Shown in pieces: positions 25,232-33,135 of a DNA stretch of 64,000 nucleotides. The stretch is from Sphingomonas sp. PP-CE-3A-406. GTDB taxonomy: Bacteria; Pseudomonadota; Alphaproteobacteria; Sphingomonadales; Sphingomonadaceae. The notes under the pieces were generated by a model. The model did not search any database. It saw only the letters and a program-made list of their open reading frames with translations, and was not told where the DNA came from. The position numbers and the translations under genes are program-made. The stretch covers positions 1 through 64,000 of the forward strand of contig NZ_RCWY01000004.1 in the NCBI RefSeq assembly GCF_003688625.1. The letters run 5' to 3'. Position 1 is the first letter of the stretch. Each line of letters starts with the position of its first letter.

Positions 25232-27187
25232 CTAGGCCGAGGCAGCTTTCTGGGTCCGGCTTCCGCCACGCCGGTTCCACGCGAACCCGATGGCGATAGC
25301 GACCGCCATGAGAATTTGCGCGAGCACCGATTGCCAGGTCGGAAACAGACCAAGCATCGACAGCCGTGGTACGTCTGCGAGCGGCGCTATGTCGATGATC
25401 CCAGCTTCCTGGAGCGCAGCAACACCCTTGCCCGCAAGCACGACCGTCAACGCCGCCATCAGCCACGAGCTAAATCGGAAGAACTGCGTGATCGGCAGCT
25501 TTCGGGTGTAGCGGAGCATGGCCCAGGCGATCACGCCCAGCACAGCAACCGCTGACCCGGCACCGGCAAGGAGCATTGCGTTGTTTCCCTGCGCCGAGAG
25601 CGCCGCATAGAACAGTATCGTCTCGAAGACCTCGCGATAGACCACGACAAACGCCAGTCCGAACAGGAACCAGCCCGAGCCGCCCGAAAGCGCGCGCGAC
25701 ATCTTCTCGCGAATGTAGCGCTGCCACTGATCGGCTTGCGCCTTGCCGTGCATCCAGATGCCGACCGAGAGTAGCACGATCGCGGCAAACAGCGATCCGA
25801 ACCCTTCAGTGAGCTCGCGGCTCGCGCCGCTGATCCCGATCGCATAGGTGGCAACCGCCCAGGTGACGCCGCCTGCGACGAGCGCGCCAATCCATCCGCC
25901 ATGAACGTAGCGCAGGGCGTCGGTGCGATCGGCCTTGCGCAGAAATGCGATCATGGCGACGACGATGAGCAGCGCTTCGAGCCCCTCGCGCAACAAGATT
26001 GTAAATGCCCCCAGGAAGGTGGACGCATCTGTGGCGGCATCAGGGGACAGCACGGCTTCCGCATCGTCGAACAAACCGTCAAGCACCGATACCTTTTCCG
26101 TGAGATCTTCGGGCGAGGCACCGCGGTCGATCGCGGCGCGGAATTCACCCATAGCGCCCTCGATACGACCCATCAGGGTCGCATCGCGCGCTGTAAGCGT
26201 CGGCTCAACCGGTTCGAACCCGTCGAGATACGCGGACAGGGCGAGCTCCCTCGCCCCGCGCGCATCGCCGCGCCGGGCCGCAGCAACACTTTCGGCGACC
26301 TTGGTGCGAGCGATTGAGAGCGATCCGGGGGCTTGCTGCACCACCTGATCGGGGTGGCGCCGCAGGAACGCGAGCAGGGCGTCAGCCCTGGCTTCGCCGA
26401 TCGAGGTGGCGAGTGCAGCCGGGGTGAGCGCGACCAGCGTTTTCAAATCCGGAATACGTCTGCGAAGCGCCGCGTCCGACTTCCACAGTCGCTCGCCTTC
26501 GCGTGCCTGTTCGTCGGTAAAGGCAAAGCTGCCAGCACGGAACGCGGCCGCCCAACGCTGATCGTTCGGCAGATCGGCGAAGCTCTGCATCGCCGTCCCG
26601 TCAATGCCCTGCGTCACCACCTGGTAGAGCGCGAACACGCTTCGTTGCCGGGCACGGGTTACGTCGGTGAACGCAATCGGGGGCGTGGAAAGCTTGGCCG
26701 CGTCGGGACCGCGCCCGTTTCCTGTCATACCGTGACAAGCGGCACAGGTTTGCTGGAACAGGGCAGAACCCGACGCGAGGTCCGGCACCTTGTCGGGAGC
26801 CAGCGGCACCGGATAGGCGCGTAGCAGATCGGCCGCGAGTCCATGCGCGAGAGTAGCGACCTGTTCGGCCGATCCCTTGCGGCCGATAAGTGCTTGGAGG
26901 TTGGCGGCCCCTTGAATGAGGATTTGCCGTTCGGGCTTCGCCGGCAAGCGATGAAGCCGGGTCGAGACCGATGCGGCAAACTCATTCATCTCAGCATATT
27001 CGGACGTACTCTTGACCCTGCCGGCCTCAACGGCGCCACTATAATCGACCGCCACATAGTCCAGCAGCCGCCACGCGGTTTGCACGTCAGCAGGATCGGC
27101 CATCGCCGAGGCTGGGACAAGCAAGGCGACTATTGTGGCCAAAAGCCGCGCCGAGAGCATCGCCCGGATCTTAGGGAGAAAACGCAT
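25232..27187 (-). CDS. Cytochrome-c / FTR1 iron permease fusion
   Basis: A 651-residue membrane protein. A signal peptide (ATIVALLVPASAMA) leads a periplasmic half with one c-type heme site (CAACHGMTGNG, about residues 153-163). The C-terminal half has seven TMs with the two REXXE motifs of FTR1 permeases: REGLEALLIVVAM and REVFETILFY. Such fusions import Fe oxidised or delivered in the periplasm. It overlaps the CDF gene by 1 base (TAATG). Location in a Cu/Cd island suggests it replaces iron displaced by toxic metals; metal specificity is not proven. Confidence 0.88.
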   Translation of the reverse strand: MRFLPKIRAMLSARLLATIVALLVPASAMADPADVQTAWRLLDYVAVDYSGAVEAGRVKSTSEYAEMNEFAASVSTRLHRLPAKPERQILIQGAANLQALIGRKGSAEQVATLAHGLAADLLRAYPVPLAPDKVPDLASGSALFQQTCAACHGMTGNGRGPDAAKLSTPPIAFTDVTRARQRSVFALYQVVTQGIDGTAMQSFADLPNDQRWAAAFRAGSFAFTDEQAREGERLWKSDAALRRRIPDLKTLVALTPAALATSIGEARADALLAFLRRHPDQVVQQAPGSLSIARTKVAESVAAARRGDARGARELALSAYLDGFEPVEPTLTARDATLMGRIEGAMGEFRAAIDRGASPEDLTEKVSVLDGLFDDAEAVLSPDAATDASTFLGAFTILLREGLEALLIVVAMIAFLRKADRTDALRYVHGGWIGALVAGGVTWAVATYAIGISGASRELTEGFGSLFAAIVLLSVGIWMHGKAQADQWQRYIREKMSRALSGGSGWFLFGLAFVVVYREVFETILFYAALSAQGNNAMLLAGAGSAVAVLGVIAWAMLRYTRKLPITQFFRFSSWLMAALTVVLAGKGVAALQEAGIIDIAPLADVPRLSMLGLFPTWQSVLAQILMAVAIAIGFAWNRRGGSRTQKAASA

Positions 27188-27813
27188 TATCGCTGCCCCC
27201 GTTCGCGCAAAGCGCCTGTGACAATCTCATAAGCTGAGTGCAGGAACAGGAGCGCGATCACACCGGCGACCGCCAAATCCGGCCAGGCGCTTCCCGTCCA
27301 GGCGACCAGCCCGGCAGCGATAATCACGGCCACATTAGCGAGTGCATCGTTGCGGCTGAACAGCCAGATCGCACGAACGTTGGCGTCTCCTTCCCGGAAG
27401 CGTGCAAGCACCAGTGCCGAGGCGACATTGATTGCCAAAGCGACGACGCCAATCGCGCCCATCAGCTCGGCGTCGGGTGCGGTAGCGTTGAGGGCTCGCC
27501 AAATCGCGAAGCAGATCACTCCTATTCCCAAAGCGCCGAGAAACAGCCCTTGCGAGAGGGCAACATTAGACCGTGCCCGGGGCGCCCAGGTGAGTGCAAG
27601 CAGGCCAAGGAGGCTGATCGAGCCGTCGCCCAGAAAGTCGAGCGAGTCCGCTTTCAGCGCCTGACTGTCGGCCATAAATCCGCCGAACAGCTCGGCTACG
27701 CCAAAGCCGAGATTGAGCACCACGACGATCAGTAACGCGCGACGGTAGGCTGGATCATGTTGCGCGCGAGCTGGTTCGCCGGCGCAGCCACAGCTTGATT
27801 CATTGGAGGTCAT
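27187..27813 (-). CDS. Short cation-diffusion-facilitator-type transporter (second copy type)
   Basis: A 208-residue six-TM transporter. A Cys-rich N-terminus (SSCGCAGEP) precedes TM1. TM2 has KADSLDFLGDG and TM5 has FSRNDALANVAV, the same variant motifs as the CDF protein at 6765-7415 but with clearly diverged sequence. The C-terminal cytoplasmic domain is absent. It is transcribed with the FTR1 gene from a MerR-type promoter. Likely substrate is a divalent metal, inferred from the regulator. Confidence 0.84.
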   Translation of the reverse strand: MTSNESSCGCAGEPARAQHDPAYRRALLIVVVLNLGFGVAELFGGFMADSQALKADSLDFLGDGSISLLGLLALTWAPRARSNVALSQGLFLGALGIGVICFAIWRALNATAPDAELMGAIGVVALAINVASALVLARFREGDANVRAIWLFSRNDALANVAVIIAAGLVAWTGSAWPDLAVAGVIALLFLHSAYEIVTGALRERGQR

Positions 27814-27830
27814 GGTTTCTCCCCTACATG

Positions 27831-27851
27831 CTACAGTAGCTGTAGGATCAA
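27831..27851 (-). promoter_or_regulatory. MerR-type operator/promoter of the second CDF gene
   Basis: Reading leftward, TTGATC (27846-27851) abuts the perfect dyad CTACAG-N3-CTGTAG (27831-27845). A -10 would fall near 27820-27826, giving an extended spacer, but its match is poor. The gap holds a divergent MerR gene, so this is its expected site. The start codon at 27813 then lies very close to the transcription start. Confidence 0.7.
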
Positions 27852-27890
27852 GCGGAATCTGCGATCCGTTCGCATTAGCGGGATGACACT

Positions 27891-28310
27891 ATGACGATTG
27901 CACCCATGATGATCGGCCAGCTTGCGCGAGAGACCGCGACAAAGGTGACGACAATTCGCTTTTACGAGACGATCGGGCTGCTAGCGGCCCCGCCGCGAAC
28001 CGCGTCCGGACGTCGGACCTATGCCTCCGGGGACGCGCAACGGCTTCACTTCATCCGCAATGGCCGTAGGCTCGGCTTCTCGATCGACGAGATACGCTCG
28101 CTGATCCACCTGGCGGAGAACCCAGCCCAGGATTGCAGCGCGGCATCCGCCATTGCCGCCCACCACCTTGCTGATGTGGAAAGCCGTCTTGCGCAGCTCG
28201 CATCCTTACGCGACGAGCTAGCGGCCCTTACCCGAAGCTGCACGAACGAACAGATAGCGGATTGCCGGATTATGCAGGCGATTGGTGAGGTCCGTGCGCC
28301 AAAGACTTAG
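27891..28310 (+). CDS. MerR-family regulator, CadR/ZntR type
   Basis: A 139-residue MerR protein: HTH from MIGQLARETATKVTTIRFYE, coiled coil, and Cys at 82, 117 and 125. If Met 6 or Met 7 is the true start, these become positions equivalent to Cys 77/112/119 of CadR. The loop CTNEQIADC differs from CueR. It is divergent from the second CDF gene and its 3' end overlaps the convergent retropepsin gene by 4 bases. It probably senses Zn/Cd/Pb; which ion cannot be told. Confidence 0.85.
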   Translation: MTIAPMMIGQLARETATKVTTIRFYETIGLLAAPPRTASGRRTYASGDAQRLHFIRNGRRLGFSIDEIRSLIHLAENPAQDCSAASAIAAHHLADVESRLAQLASLRDELAALTRSCTNEQIADCRIMQAIGEVRAPKT

Positions 28311-29539
28311 TAATAATCCGCAAGTCGGAGCTGACGGTCATGACCGGCCTGATCCTTGAGTTTTATGACCGTTCCGGATGGCATGAAGCGCCATCGCCAA
28401 CGCGCCCCGTGTGTGTAAAGCGCATCGATCGGGAAGCCATTCACCGCAACGATGCGGTTTCCGGGTATCCAACCGTCTTTCCCCGCCGGGCTGTTCGCCG
28501 CCACATGGACGACGTCGAGGCCCGTTGGGGAAGCTGCGAGCCCGAGGCCGCTTCGATCCTTCAACATGGGAAGGCGGTGTCCGGAGGCGGGCGGGCGGAG
28601 CCATACAAACCCGGCAGTCACATCAAATATGGCGTCGAACTGACCAATTAGTGGCAATCCGATATTGCCGACCGTGCGGGTCGAAAGCCAGTTGCGGTTT
28701 CCCAACGTCGGAATGTTCTCGGCAGAGAGCCCGCCGATCGTCAGTTTAGGGGTTGTGAAAACGTCGACGGTAGCAACGCCTTCGACGCCGCCAAGCGCCG
28801 CAGTAGATGTCGCTCGCCCGCGAGTCAGGCCATGCGCATCGACATAAGCCGAAGACAGCATGAGCGCCGCGGAGCTGCCAAGGTCGATCATCAGCGGCAC
28901 TGCGCTCATGCCTCCGATCGCGGCAGATACATACAGCTCCTGCTTCGCACCATGCCCCAGAGCGACCGGCGTCCAGTCCGAACCGCCGAGGAAACTGCCG
29001 GTCGGCATGAGCGCGAATTGCCGATGTCCAAAATCAAGAGCTATGCAATTCCCGATGAACATATCTGCGCCGAGCAGCATGTTGATCCGTCTTCCGAACG
29101 CGGCTGACAGTGCGCCCAGATCCGCTACCACTGCGAACGGAAGTCGACGTGTTCGATGCCCGAGCTGCACCTCGACATCATGGATCAAGCGGACCGCAGC
29201 TTTCCCGCCCAAGCCGCTTATCGTGCGCCGTTCGCCGTCCGCCATCCCGAGTGTTCGTGCCAACGACACGTCGATGATGGACGCCCCGCTCCCGCTATCC
29301 AGCACCGCCTCGACTGACGATCCCGCCACCCGAGCCTTCACCAACAGCGTGTCGCCGGTTGCTACTTCCAAGGGCTGCCAGTCAGGAAATAGCGGACCAA
29401 AGTTCCACTGGCCAACGAGATGCGGCGCGATGGCCGCCAAGCCAGGTTTGCCCACGGCTGCAGACACACCGAAACCCAACAGGCGGCCGATCAACGAGCG
29501 CCGGGACACGCGCGGGGTTCCCGGTTGTGTGAACAACAC
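28307..29539 (-). CDS. Retropepsin-like aspartic protease with PDZ domain
   Basis: A 410-residue protein. A Tat/Sec-like N-terminus (RRSLIGRLLGFGVSAA) precedes two pepsin-type half-domains with active-site-like motifs VLDSGSGASIID (about residue 78) and LMIDLGSSAALML (about 225). A PDZ domain follows (LGLAASPTGLDVVHVAANSP, then DGWIPGNRIVAVNGFPI). The first motif has the catalytic DSG, the second DLG; whether both are active is unclear. The family is common in Caulobacterales and sphingomonads as single-chain aspartyl proteases. A link to metal stress is only positional. Confidence 0.82.
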   Translation of the reverse strand: MLFTQPGTPRVSRRSLIGRLLGFGVSAAVGKPGLAAIAPHLVGQWNFGPLFPDWQPLEVATGDTLLVKARVAGSSVEAVLDSGSGASIIDVSLARTLGMADGERRTISGLGGKAAVRLIHDVEVQLGHRTRRLPFAVVADLGALSAAFGRRINMLLGADMFIGNCIALDFGHRQFALMPTGSFLGGSDWTPVALGHGAKQELYVSAAIGGMSAVPLMIDLGSSAALMLSSAYVDAHGLTRGRATSTAALGGVEGVATVDVFTTPKLTIGGLSAENIPTLGNRNWLSTRTVGNIGLPLIGQFDAIFDVTAGFVWLRPPASGHRLPMLKDRSGLGLAASPTGLDVVHVAANSPAGKDGWIPGNRIVAVNGFPIDALYTHGARWRWRFMPSGTVIKLKDQAGHDRQLRLADYY

Positions 29540-30101
29540 AAAGCAATCTCCAAGCCTCCGTCGACGGAAGGTGCAGAAGTCGCCTACAAGCTACAGTCAC
29601 TAGAGGAGCAAGCGCTTCTGCTTCGCTGTGCATGTTTGCGGGTGTTGATATGCCAACAGCGGGCGCGACCCTACGGGCACGGCTCTATCGACGCAGTGGC
29701 GTCCACCGAGCCGCCTCTGGCGTCTCGTCCCATATGGGTGACGATCCTCGCGTGAGGTGCGCCACGTGGCACACCCGTGGACGCGCAGCGCGCGAGCAAT
29801 ACCGGATTGACGTCGAATTCAGCAACGAGCGCAACGTCAGCCTCCAGAATGCTGGGGCACGCTTGAGTTTGCAATGACAGCGTGTTTTCGCCTGAGCCTT
29901 ATGCCATAGTGGTTTGGCTTGGGCATGGCTTGAACACCATCCCTGGCCCGCATGTGCGGTCGAATGCTGGGTCCCCGATTTCCGTCGGGCGGCCCGCGAA
30001 ATACAAGACCTTGCTACCGCTTGTCGGTGCGGGGAATACGTGGGGCGTGGTTACCAGTGTTCCCGCGTGTTCAACCGTCCCGGCTACGGGCGGTTGATGG
30101 A
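29540..30101. other. Stretch without a convincing gene; one Cys-rich reading frame
   Basis: No protein of recognisable family is seen here. One plus-strand frame (29914-30120) reads a Cys-containing peptide with CRCGEYVGRGYQCSR and ends MECAPCP. Its stop overlaps the ATG of the next gene, which is compatible with coupling but not proof of coding. This stretch separates the metal island from the plasmid backbone. Confidence 0.35.
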
Positions 30102-30422
30102 ATGCGCGCCATGTCCTTGATCAAAAGTTTGCTTACGAGATTCCGCCGGCCCCAAAGCCCTTCACAGGGCTTATCCCGCAGCGGTGAGGGGGTGCTTCAG
30201 ATCGAAGCGCTGGTGCAGGCACATGGCGACTGGCTGGCACTACTGGCCACGATACTGGAACGCGAACGTATAATTACCAGTGTCGAACTCGCCCGCACCC
30301 TGTCCGAATTTGCCGCGCATACAGCCGAAGATCGCCCTGCCGAGGGACAGATCCTTTCCTTTTGGGCCTCGCGCTTGAACGACACAGCCGCAACTCTCGG
30401 CAAATTTCCGTCCGTTCACTAG
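30102..30422 (+). CDS. Small hypothetical protein, helical
   Basis: A 106-residue reading frame (or 103 from ATG 30111). After a basic N-terminus (SLIKSLLTRFRRPQS) it is predicted helical, with VQAHGDWLALLATILERERI and a C-terminal WASRLNDTAATLGKF. Composition is normal for the replicon. I do not recognise it. It precedes the four-gene cluster by 233 bases. Confidence 0.45.
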   Translation: MRAMSLIKSLLTRFRRPQSPSQGLSRSGEGVLQIEALVQAHGDWLALLATILERERIITSVELARTLSEFAAHTAEDRPAEGQILSFWASRLNDTAATLGKFPSVH

Positions 30423-30655
30423 GGCGTCACTCGAACTGAGTGGCGGCCGCTGCCGATCGCCGAGGTGCGCATGGGTTCGGCCACCTTCGAAATTGAGAAC
30501 TCGGCGAGGCGTCGTGGGCCCTCGAACGAGACCTGTTCGCCGCGTTCGCGCGCCGACTCAACTCATTCGCAATGTCAATTTGATCGGCAGAGCCCGTCAG
30601 GAGTTATCCCTGATCTGGAGCCGAATCATTCCGCGTTGCGAGTATTTTCAAGAGC

Positions 30656-31147
30656 ATGCTGACCAACGAACCGGGCAGACCTCCTGCCGAACAGGCGCCC
30701 CCAACTCCGACGCCAGATGTAAGCGCACCGGATCGCATTGCCCGCCTGACCGATCGTCAGCGGTCGTATCTCCGCCTTGTGCTTCAGAACCGCAACTCGA
30801 AGGAGATCGCCGCGGCTACGGGCAGCAGCCACAGGGCGGTCGATAAGCAGCTGTTAAAGGCCAATAATATCCTCGGTGTGCCGACCCGTTTCGATGCCGC
30901 GCGGCTTTTGGCGGATTACGACGGAGGGGTAGAGCCTTTACCCCCTGCAAACGACCTACCTTCCGCGCCGCCAACTTTCCCGCTTTCCCTCCCGTTGCCG
31001 ACCGCTGGGGCGGCAGCGAATATGCTCACCTGGAAGCAGGTTGCCTTCTGGACTGCGATCATCTCGATCGTGACCCCCTTGGGCCTGACCGCAGCCGGCA
31101 TGGCGATTGTAACGCTGCTTCTTCTGCTCGGGCTGAAACCACTATGA
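30656..31147 (+). CDS. LuxR-type HTH protein with C-terminal membrane segments
   Basis: A 163-residue protein. Residues 25-85 form a GerE/LuxR-type HTH (LTDRQRSYLRLVLQNRNSKE then GSSHRAVDKQLLKANNILGV). A Pro-rich linker follows and the C-terminus has two hydrophobic segments (VAFWTAIISIVTPLGLTAAG and MAIVTLLLLLGL). A DNA-binding head tethered to the membrane is unusual for this small size. It leads a compact run of four co-oriented genes (30656-32457). Function unknown; regulation of the downstream membrane protein is plausible. Confidence 0.75.
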   Translation: MLTNEPGRPPAEQAPPTPTPDVSAPDRIARLTDRQRSYLRLVLQNRNSKEIAAATGSSHRAVDKQLLKANNILGVPTRFDAARLLADYDGGVEPLPPANDLPSAPPTFPLSLPLPTAGAAANMLTWKQVAFWTAIISIVTPLGLTAAGMAIVTLLLLLGLKPL

Positions 31148-31175
31148 TGGGCGCTGGTCGTCCAAGGGAGCCGTA

Positions 31176-31517
31176 ATGCAAGGACTTTCCAATACGAGCC
31201 GGGTAATCGCGGATGAGCTCCGCAAGGCGGAGCGGTCGATCAACCTCGCCGCGCGCGACACTGCTCAGTTTCTTTTGACGACACTCGACGCGACGGAGGT
31301 GCATAGCCTTTCGCCTGCGATGACGCAGCGGACGGTGAAGGCAACCGTTGCAGCGCTCGCGTCGTTGGTTGATGGCCAAGACCATATGGCTATGCGAGCG
31401 CATCTGGCCGTTGAGCGGGTTGGCCGACAACTTGGTCTCACCGAGACAAACTGGGGCGAAGGCACGCCGAAGCCGACGACGGCTACGCTGACCGAGATGG
31501 CCTTGGAGGCAGCGTAA
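31176..31517 (+). CDS. Helical hypothetical protein of the four-gene cluster
   Basis: A 113-residue, mostly helical soluble protein (RVIADELRKAERSINLAARD, then RTVKATVAALASLVDGQDHM). It has no membrane segment and no Cys. It begins 28 bases after the membrane-tethered HTH gene. The length and amphipathic repeats suit a small oligomer or a sensor partner. I do not recognise a named family. Confidence 0.65.
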   Translation: MQGLSNTSRVIADELRKAERSINLAARDTAQFLLTTLDATEVHSLSPAMTQRTVKATVAALASLVDGQDHMAMRAHLAVERVGRQLGLTETNWGEGTPKPTTATLTEMALEAA

Positions 31518-31537
31518 ATTGTCTGAACGGAGAATCG

Positions 31538-32017
31538 ATGTCGCTCGGGATATTTTTGGCACTACTGTTTAATTCCACTCTCGTGGGTATCTGCAGTTTT
31601 GCTTTCTTCCGGGGCGGTCGACCTGAGCGCTGCGGGGCAGCAATCAATGTTGTTGCCTCTGTGGTGTCGTCGGTTCTTCGTTTGTACGACGTAGCCCGCC
31701 TTGCGCCGGCCGACGTGATCATCATGTCCATCGACTTCGGCGTTGCTATCGGGTTCTACTGGCTGGGCATCACCACGACCCGCTTCTGGCCGATCTGGGC
31801 GGCAGGTTTTGCGCTCGGCGATCTGTTCATGAGCGCTCTCGGCGCATTGCTGCCTGGAATCCCGCTCTTTGCCTATCATACCGGGCTCGGGATCTATGCT
31901 TATCTCGCGCTTGGAGCCCTTGCGCTTGGCACGTTCCGCATACCCCGCGACGCCGAGCCCTACATCCGAAACGGATCAAGACGATTATGGGTGCAGCATA
32001 TGAAGGAAACGACCTGA
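31538..32017 (+). CDS. Polytopic membrane protein of the four-gene cluster
   Basis: A 159-residue protein with four to five TMs (for example LGIFLALLFNSTLVGICSFAF, VIIMSIDFGVAIGFYWLGI, IYAYLALGALALGTF) and a short polar C-terminus. It begins 20 bases after the helical gene and overlaps the winged-helix gene by 31 bases. Function not recognised. Confidence 0.68.
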   Translation: MSLGIFLALLFNSTLVGICSFAFFRGGRPERCGAAINVVASVVSSVLRLYDVARLAPADVIIMSIDFGVAIGFYWLGITTTRFWPIWAAGFALGDLFMSALGALLPGIPLFAYHTGLGIYAYLALGALALGTFRIPRDAEPYIRNGSRRLWVQHMKETT

Positions 32018-32457
32018 TCGACGTCGTTGTGCGGCTGCCGCGCAAGGCGATCGAGGACACTTTGCTGTCTATGCCGCCAGACGCGAGAGACCTGTCCGAG
32101 CGCAGGCTTGCCGAGGCCAGGGCGGTGTTGGTCGGCCGGCGTAGGCGGGCGACCCACTTCAACGGGGTCCGCTTCTATGATCCGAGCTGGGACATGATCC
32201 TGGAGCTTTACGTGGCCACGTGCGAGCGGCGCCGCATCGCTGTGTCCCAGCTTTGTAAGCTTAGCGGAGGCTCGACGACCACCGCTTTGCGCCATATCGA
32301 GCATCTCGAGGCGCTTGGATACATAGTCAGACAAACGGATCCCGATGACGGACGCCGCCTGATTATCGGCACGCTCACTCCCCTTCTTGCTGCTTCGGAG
32401 CAGTGGCTCGATCTTCAGATCGCCGAGTCCCGAATACAGGATCGAAGATCGGGCTGA
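31987..32457 (+). CDS. MarR-type winged-helix protein
   Basis: A 156-residue protein whose C-terminal two thirds is a MarR-like winged helix: YDPSWDMILELYVATCERRR, the recognition helix VSQLCKLSGGSTTTALRHIE and the wing IVRQTDPDDGRRLIIGTLTP. The start (31987) lies inside the upstream membrane-protein gene. MarR proteins are usually autoregulators; the ligand is unknown. It closes the cluster just before the replication origin. Confidence 0.75.
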   Translation: MGAAYEGNDLIDVVVRLPRKAIEDTLLSMPPDARDLSERRLAEARAVLVGRRRRATHFNGVRFYDPSWDMILELYVATCERRRIAVSQLCKLSGGSTTTALRHIEHLEALGYIVRQTDPDDGRRLIIGTLTPLLAASEQWLDLQIAESRIQDRRSG

Positions 32458-32702
32458 CGAATTCCACGGGTCACACAAGACTCCGTTCTTCGGTCGTCAG
32501 TGACATATCGAACGCCTGAAAAAGTCCCATTCGGTCTACCGCTTGGACAGACGACGTCAGCCAATTTCGAGCGTGAACTCGCAATTCCTCGCCGGCTCAA
32601 CTCTCATTTTCCCGCCACGCCTACCCGGCGCGGCGCTGAGGAGGACCCTCTCCTTCTGTGCTACATGTTACGTGGGGCTGCCGAATCGCCCGATTCTCAC
32701 GC

Positions 32703-32847
32703 CGTTACCGAAAGCACGAGCGAGAGCGCGACGGCGTTACCGATAGCACGTGCCTCGGCAGCACGGCGTTATCGATAGCACGAGCGAAGATCGACGCTTC
32801 GTTACCGATAGCACGTGATTATTGCCCGTTCCGTTACCGATAGCACG
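32703..32847 (+). repeat. Five iterons, candidate replication origin
   Basis: Five directly repeated 16-mers of consensus CGTTACCGATAGCACG begin at 32703, 32735, 32767, 32800 and 32832. The first has one mismatch (GAAAG for GATAG) and the third has TTATC for TTACC. Spacing is 32, 32, 33 and 32 bp, that is three helical turns, so bound proteins would line up on one DNA face. The same 16-mer recurs between repC and repA. This is typical of initiator-binding iterons. There is no gene in 32458-33135. Confidence 0.92.
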
Positions 32848-32971
32848 ATTCATCGCGCACGACCGACCCGCCAGCGATGCTTAACAATCGACGATGTGGA
32901 TCGGCTCAACGCTGACCGCCGCCGTCCACCCGGGCGCGCGTCACAACGATCAAGGGGGACGCTGTGCGGAC

Positions 32972-33003
32972 ATGAAAAACCCGGCACGAGGCCGGGCTTT
33001 TCG
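32972..33003. terminator. Bidirectional terminator-like hairpin in the repC leader, candidate antisense RNA end
   Basis: CCCGGC (32980-32985), loop ACGAG, GCCGGG (32991-32996) is flanked by runs of T on both strands: CTTTTC on plus and five T on minus just beyond. RepABC-type replicons encode a small countertranscribed RNA opposite the repC leader that ends in such a terminator. A minus-strand RNA from about 33037, where an inverted repeat GTGAGA-AC-TCTCAC lies (33024-33037), to about 32976 would be close to 60 nt, the usual size. No clear promoter is seen. Confidence 0.6.
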
Positions 33004-33135
33004 GGACGCCTGCTAGGGCGGATGTGAGAACTCTCACTTAGCTGGCTCCCTTTCATATTGCTACCCCAAAGCGCCGACCGTGGCGCCACGGTGTCGCTTT
33101 GTCTGCACGGGCTCCCCTCCCAGGGAGAACGAACG

